IMG/VR virus record: IMGVR_UViG_3300049827_000334
Span: 1-48,980 of that record
Origin: a virus
Reading direction: 5' to 3' (one strand)
Length of the DNA stretch: 48,980 nucleotides
The notes under the pieces: model-generated
Told to the model about the DNA's origin: nothing
What the model saw: only the letters and a program-made list of their open reading frames with translations
Database searches by the model: none
In this document: in pieces, positions 45,296-48,980 of the stretch
Numbering within the stretch: position 1 is the first letter of the stretch
How the letters are laid out: each line of letters begins with the position of its first letter
Program-made: the position numbers and the translations under genes

Positions 45296-45618
45296 TTGAA
45301 GTGAGTGATTGCCCAGGAGGTGTCTGTCCTGTTCCCTGGGCCATCAAAACTTTAGAGAATCCCGTCTTTACATTTGACGGTCCTCCTGCGATCAAGAAGG
45401 ATGAGGTCAATCATCCCTCGCACTATACCGATGGTGCCATCGAATGCATTGAAGCTATCGAGGCAGAACTGACTCCAGAAGAGTATCGTGGTTACCTCAA
45501 GGGTAATATTGCCAAATATATTTGGCGTGAACGCAGTAAGGGCGGTATCACTTCATTAAAAAAGGCCCAGTGGTATCTGGACCGGTTAGTACAGTTCGAC
45601 GAAATTCAGAACGGCTGA
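45097..45618 (+). CDS. DUF3310 domain protein
   Basis: The C-terminal ~60 residues carry NHPSHYTDGAIECIEAIEAE, LKGNIAKYIWRERSKGGI and SLKKAQWYLDRL: DUF3310, the domain also found in T7 gp1.7 (a nucleotide kinase). The N-terminal ~100 residues are low-complexity, with ETPVFSFGTG and ENPVFTFDGP repeated in this frame, which suggests this frame is used. The start may be 45097 or come from 44951 by frameshift. Role: nucleotide metabolism is possible. Confidence 0.75.
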   Translation: MRTRAGEESLKHRGDEASRSDGPDSINGGGAGNGGLTETPVFSFGTGRAGREGTDAVSEKTWFEPVIEVSDCPGGVCPVPWAIKTLENPVFTFDGPPAIKKDEVNHPSHYTDGAIECIEAIEAELTPEEYRGYLKGNIAKYIWRERSKGGITSLKKAQWYLDRLVQFDEIQNG

Positions 45619-45911
45619 AGATCGTCTTCCTCATCGTCCTCGTCGTCGCTGTAAACACAAGCGGCGGCGAGTTCTGCCAGCTCTAGATCCGTGGGCCAGT
45701 CCACATCGATATCGATGTTTTCATCTGCCATGATGTCTTTGATGGCGTGCCATTCCATCAAGCGTTGGTGGTAGAGATTAAGCAAGGCGGAATACAGTTC
45801 TTCCCATGTCATCTCTTGGGCCTGAAGCTCGGCTTTGCGCATTGCAAATTGCAGCTCCAAAGGCAGTTCAAACTCCCGTGGTTCTACCGAACGCTCCATG
45901 CCACTCTGCAT
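45606..45911 (-). CDS. nblA: NblA-like phycobilisome degradation protein
   Basis: FELPLELQFAMRKAELQAQE then MTWEELYSALLNLYHQ aligns with the NblA core: ELxLExQFxxR, a Gln/Met pair (QxxxM) and LxxLYxQ. Cyanobacterial NblA (about 60 aa) targets phycobilisomes for proteolysis; freshwater cyanophages such as Ma-LMM01 are known to carry it. Here the protein is 101 aa, with an acidic C-terminal extension rich in Asp/Glu. ATG at 45911; an inner start at 45899 is also possible. The match is by pattern. Confidence 0.65.
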   Translation of the reverse strand: MQSGMERSVEPREFELPLELQFAMRKAELQAQEMTWEELYSALLNLYHQRLMEWHAIKDIMADENIDIDVDWPTDLELAELAAACVYSDDEDDEEDDLQPF

Positions 45912-45935
45912 TAATTCCTAGCAATTATTCTAATG

Positions 45936-46595
45936 CTAGCTGTTAAACAGGAGATCTAGCTCTTCTGAGGCAAAGGTACACCATGGGTCCTCGTCGATGT
46001 CAAAGTCATTGGCAAACTTGGATAGTACATACGGATTGATGTGTTCCTCCAGGGACCGGATGGCTCTGACCTGGTGGGGAGCAGCCGTGTAGTTACGAAA
46101 GGCAGCAAGCAAGATCTCTGTGGAGGACCAGGGATTGGCGTCCACTTCAGCAAGGAACAGAGCAATTTCTTCCCGGCGGCGATCAACAAGAGTGCCGACA
46201 ACGGAATGGTTTTGATCAAAGATCCACTGCCCCATCTCCTTTGTGGCTTCACAGAAGTCTTCCCGTTCAATGCAATCGATCACGTTGCTGTAAAGGAAGG
46301 GCTCCCATCCAATGGAGTGTACAAAAGAGATAAGGGCTTGACGCATACTGTTATCAAGCCCCAGGTTCAGCTTGATCAGCTGGGTGTCGATGATAGAAGC
46401 TTCGTGGAATAAATACTCCAGTGCTTTTTCTTTACTGCAGCACTGACCACGTTTAACAGGAGAACCATCGGGATAGAACTGAGTTCCAAACCCGATGGTG
46501 TAGGGCTCTTCTCCTGTGACCGGATCTGGGTACGCCTTTTCGTTGAACCCTTCGTGTTTACGAATAAGGTTAATCGCACGCGAAAGATCCGACAT
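45936..46595 (-). CDS. GH24 lysozyme (endolysin)
   Basis: T4-lysozyme family. From MSDLSRAINLIRKHEGF: catalytic Glu15 (KHEGF), Asp24 (AYPDP), and Thr33 in YTIGFGT; NSMRQALISFVHSIGW and VGTLVDRRREEIALFL follow. It cleaves peptidoglycan. There are three more residues between Asp and Thr than in T4, and a C-terminal extension of about 60 aa (from SSTEILLAAF) without clear domain. Start ATG 46595 rather than 46619. Confidence 0.93.
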   Translation of the reverse strand: MSDLSRAINLIRKHEGFNEKAYPDPVTGEEPYTIGFGTQFYPDGSPVKRGQCCSKEKALEYLFHEASIIDTQLIKLNLGLDNSMRQALISFVHSIGWEPFLYSNVIDCIEREDFCEATKEMGQWIFDQNHSVVGTLVDRRREEIALFLAEVDANPWSSTEILLAAFRNYTAAPHQVRAIRSLEEHINPYVLSKFANDFDIDEDPWCTFASEELDLLFNS

Positions 46596-46630
46596 GGAGG
46601 TAACTATTATTACCTCCAATCATACACAAA

Positions 46631-46753
46631 TTATTTACCTTGACCGCGACGAAGTTTACGTCCATGACTAGGTAAAGAATTACGCCCCTGGCCTTGTCTC
46701 GTGCGCTTCGGTTTGGACTCAAGACGGACTGTGGTTGATTTGGGTTTTGCCAT
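46631..46753 (-). CDS. Small basic protein, K/R/G-rich (40 aa)
   Basis: Starts MAKPKSTTVRLESKPKRTRQ and ends with GRKLRRGQGK. Highly basic, Gly/Gln-rich, like small cyanophage proteins of unknown role. Sits between the lysozyme and the 99-aa gene. Confidence 0.65.
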   Translation of the reverse strand: MAKPKSTTVRLESKPKRTRQGQGRNSLPSHGRKLRRGQGK

Positions 46754-46791
46754 GCTGGTAAGGAATCAGCCTACGCAGCTTAGCGAGAAAA

Positions 46792-47091
46792 TCACCATTT
46801 GACTTTATGACTCCAATACCTTGCTGACATCTTGTCAGGGTTCGGATCCTGGGCGTTATGCCGAGCGTAGTACGAACGCTTACGGGCCTTGTCCTTCTCT
46901 GTCTTTGGGTTCTTACCAGCGCCTTCCACGCCTTGCTGGCCGAAACGAATGATCTTCTCTTCTCCACCTTCACAAGCCTTCACCACGTGACTCTTGGTTG
47001 GATGTCCAGGGGTCTTCTGTGGCTTGTTGCAAGCCATCTTGTCCTTCGCAATTTTGGCTGCACCTGCAGCCTTACGGTGTTTATCAGACAT
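46792..47091 (-). CDS. Conserved basic phage protein (99 aa)
   Basis: VVKACEGGEEKIIRFGQQGV, then GAGKNPKTEKDKARKRSYYA and a conserved end DPNPDKMSARYWSHKVKW. Very basic, two Cys. The RFGQQGV...ARHNAQDP pattern resembles a small T4-like or cyanophage protein, function unknown. ATG at 47091 overlaps the large gene stop (TGATG). Confidence 0.7.
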   Translation of the reverse strand: MSDKHRKAAGAAKIAKDKMACNKPQKTPGHPTKSHVVKACEGGEEKIIRFGQQGVEGAGKNPKTEKDKARKRSYYARHNAQDPNPDKMSARYWSHKVKW

Positions 47092-48980
47092 CAAGTGAAC
47101 CCTTTAAAGAGTGAAGTGAACTCACCAAGGATCCGTTCACCGGACTTGGATTTATAAGTTTCTTTTTCTTCGTCATCTAACAGTTTAAAATAACTGGATT
47201 TTTCTTGGTCTGTTTTAGTCCCCGATTCTGCGGAACCAAAGAGACTGCTTACAGAACCAAGGGCAGTGAAAGGGTCATCACTGGTAAGACCTGCATATGC
47301 ACCGCCAAGTTGAAGACCTTTCTTCGATGCACCTTGTTCCATCAGTTGCATCTCTTCTTTACTCACATCAGTCATAAATTTGCCGTAAAAATCTTCTTCG
47401 CTTCCTTGGTAACCCGCATTTTTAAATGTTTTATAAAGACTAGTGGCGTAAGGAGATGTTGTTGATTTTGCGTCCTCAGGACGTTGGATGTAATCCACAC
47501 CTACTTTTTTCTGTGTAGGAGTAACCCCTTTTTCATTTAAATACTTAATAGCTTCTCGTACGTTGACTGCATTATTAGTTCTAAACTGATCAGCAATATA
47601 TTGCTTGACTTCATTAACGCCCATTCCCTGACCCGCAATACCAAGTGTTCCAAGCATTTTGTCCCACTCATCCTTATTTGTTTCTGGGCTTACACCTTCA
47701 ATAACGCTGTCTGCAAATTCTTCTGGTGTTACAAACTGCAAGAAATTAACATCTACAAGATCAATATCTTTTGAAGCAACTTCTGGGATAATTTTTGTAT
47801 TGATGTAATCGGTTGCGTCTTTAAGAGTAATAATATCTTTCGCTGGATCAAAACCTTTGGCGGCACCAACTACTTGATAATGCAACTTTGCAAATTGATT
47901 TTTATCATTCGGATCTAATCCATAGTGATAAGCCCATTGGTTCCAAGTCCAATCAGTACCTGGCGCTTTAGTTTCACCATTACGTTTTGCTGTCTCCCAG
48001 TCATTAGCAACTTGATTTACCTGTTCTTGATACCTTGCAACCTTTGGATCGTCTGACGTGAAGTTGCCAGTTGGGTTCATGTAAAAGGCTGCGTCAAAGT
48101 TTAAAGGCGCTGTGCTATAGACATTATCTAAGTAAGCTTGTGCCCTAAGAGCCGCAACATTTTTTAATTTGGCAAGAGACTTTTGTACATCAAAAATATT
48201 TTTATCTTGTTGTTGTACTTGAATTGTACTGATGAACTCACTCATTGATTTGGAGTTATCAAATCGAGGTTTTAGGTAGTCATCAATGTATCGCTTTGCA
48301 AAGTCCGCAGTAAGTGTATAAGTTTTATTTGGATCAGTCGGGTCCTGAACGGTAATTCCTTTTTCGTAGTTACCAGCAAGTTGTTCATCAAACCACTTTT
48401 GCCAGTTATAAGAAACTCCATTAAAAGTTGGAACTCCAGTTGCCTTGGAGAGACTTTGTTCTAAACTTTCTCTTGCTTTTTCTGGGTTGGCTACAAAACC
48501 AAGGATGCCGCCAATGCCGCTGTCACCAAGCAATGAGTTGGTAATTGTTTCATTGATGGTCATTACCTCATTGAAACCTTCTAATCCCTTATAAAATTCA
48601 AGATCTCTTTCTTTTGCTTTTGCTTTGATAAGTTCATCGGCAGCTTTCTTGAGTGAATCGCTAGTCAAAGAACCAAATTGTTGCTGGGCTTGTTTATCCT
48701 TTGCCGCAAGCTCAGTGCCTACCGTTTTACTAAGAATAGTGTCGCCTTCAATTCCAAGGACTTTGTCTCGATATTGCTGATACTCAGCATCAGTCATTTC
48801 CTCTTCGTAATTCTCAGGAAGCTCTGCAAACTTTGCTTCGTTACCGCGATAACCAGCCGCTTTCCCTTGCGTGGTGTAGTGCCAGTGCAGATAACTATCG
48901 AAAGAATAACGACCTGTAATATCAAGATCAGGAAGCAAATATGCATTTCCGTCTTCATCCCGATAGCCTGTATCTACAGC
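47091..48980 (-). CDS. Large virion-associated protein, partial (runs off the right edge)
   Basis: Open from 48980 leftwards, so the N-terminus is missing: at least 629 aa remain. Acidic, helical, Gln/Lys/Asp-rich with LHWHYTTQGKAAGYRGNEAK near the left end of the visible part and no enzyme motif. Long helical stretches (ELIKAKAKERDLEFYKGLEG) and size suggest an internal virion or tape-measure-like component. It is the first gene of the minus-strand run with the basic genes and lysozyme downstream. Confidence 0.6.
   Translation of the reverse strand, partial: AVDTGYRDEDGNAYLLPDLDITGRYSFDSYLHWHYTTQGKAAGYRGNEAKFAELPENYEEEMTDAEYQQYRDKVLGIEGDTILSKTVGTELAAKDKQAQQQFGSLTSDSLKKAADELIKAKAKERDLEFYKGLEGFNEVMTINETITNSLLGDSGIGGILGFVANPEKARESLEQSLSKATGVPTFNGVSYNWQKWFDEQLAGNYEKGITVQDPTDPNKTYTLTADFAKRYIDDYLKPRFDNSKSMSEFISTIQVQQQDKNIFDVQKSLAKLKNVAALRAQAYLDNVYSTAPLNFDAAFYMNPTGNFTSDDPKVARYQEQVNQVANDWETAKRNGETKAPGTDWTWNQWAYHYGLDPNDKNQFAKLHYQVVGAAKGFDPAKDIITLKDATDYINTKIIPEVASKDIDLVDVNFLQFVTPEEFADSVIEGVSPETNKDEWDKMLGTLGIAGQGMGVNEVKQYIADQFRTNNAVNVREAIKYLNEKGVTPTQKKVGVDYIQRPEDAKSTTSPYATSLYKTFKNAGYQGSEEDFYGKFMTDVSKEEMQLMEQGASKKGLQLGGAYAGLTSDDPFTALGSVSSLFGSAESGTKTDQEKSSYFKLLDDEEKETYKSKSGERILGEFTSLFKGFT

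Noticed and set aside
1-48980. CRISPR array, integrase, transposase or insertion sequence
   Set aside because: No regularly spaced repeats outside the fibre genes, and no recombinase or transposase motif seen.

Overview
This window looks like part of a lytic, tailed double-stranded DNA phage genome whose host is a cyanobacterium. Evidence for phage: dense overlapping genes on both strands, a T7-type family A DNA polymerase, a prim-pol/SF3 helicase, phage-type small ORFs, long repetitive tail-fibre genes and two peptidoglycan hydrolases. Evidence for a cyanobacterial host: a high-light-inducible (Hli) type protein, an NblA-like phycobilisome-degradation protein, a DUF4278-like protein, and ThyX, SpeD and 2OG-Fe(II) oxygenase genes of the kind cyanophages carry. 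NblA suggests a freshwater or brackish host with phycobilisomes, but that is inference. No terminase, portal, major capsid protein, integrase or RNA polymerase is visible, so the window is a fragment of a larger genome; the last gene runs off the right edge.

Layout: 0.05-3.1 kb (+) holds a tRNA with a UAA anticodon, an NrdR-like zinc protein, a cupin of the mannose-6-phosphate isomerase type and ThyX. 3.0-3.3 kb (-) is a two-gene DUF4278 cassette. 3.4-5.35 kb (+) includes a 340-nt gene-free stretch packed with perfect hairpins, just before a GP88-family gene. 5.4-14.5 kb (+) is the replication block: DNA polymerase, a two-OB-fold SSB, a conserved 339-aa protein, a 2OG oxygenase, a Gp157-like protein and many small ORFs. 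14.5-19.05 kb (+) has small ORFs, a virion-type protein, a Dps-like ferritin and a HELGH metallopeptidase. 19.05-25.8 kb is mostly (-): an HNH nuclease, tRNA-Pro, a second structured RNA candidate, a split DUF5872 pair, two glycosyltransferases, a ColD-like dehydratase facing gmd, and a small membrane/Hli cassette. 25.8-32 kb (+) has a PD-(D/E)XK nuclease, prim-pol/helicase, SpeD and a GT4-like glycosyltransferase ended by a clear terminator. 32.2-34.6 kb (+) has two HNH/His-Me-type proteins, a virion protein and a small holin-like ORF. 34.6-42 kb (-) is the tail-fibre and cell-wall region. 42-49 kb alternates strands and carries an HTH protein, a degenerate Dam-like protein, dCTP deaminase, DUF3310, NblA-like, a GH24 lysozyme, small basic proteins and a large partial protein.

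How the genes fit together: prim-pol/helicase, polymerase, SSB and the RecB-like nuclease form a replication/recombination set. ThyX, dCTP deaminase and the NrdR-like protein point to thymidylate and ribonucleotide-reductase control. The cupin, Gmd, ColD-like enzyme and three glycosyltransferases suggest a nucleotide-sugar (GDP-deoxyhexose) pathway for glycosylating phage or host surfaces. Hli, NblA-like, SpeD and the Dps-like ferritin are candidate host-manipulation genes.

The most unusual signals are: (1) a hairpin leader motif in three copies, each ending 25-26 nt before a start codon, two of them carrying a 13-codon mini-ORF that overlaps the downstream start as ATGA; (2) the multi-hairpin RNA candidate at 4217-4560; (3) the ColD-like/Gmd pair; (4) the Dps-like, NblA-like and Hli-like genes. 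All functions are read from motifs by eye; no database search was run.
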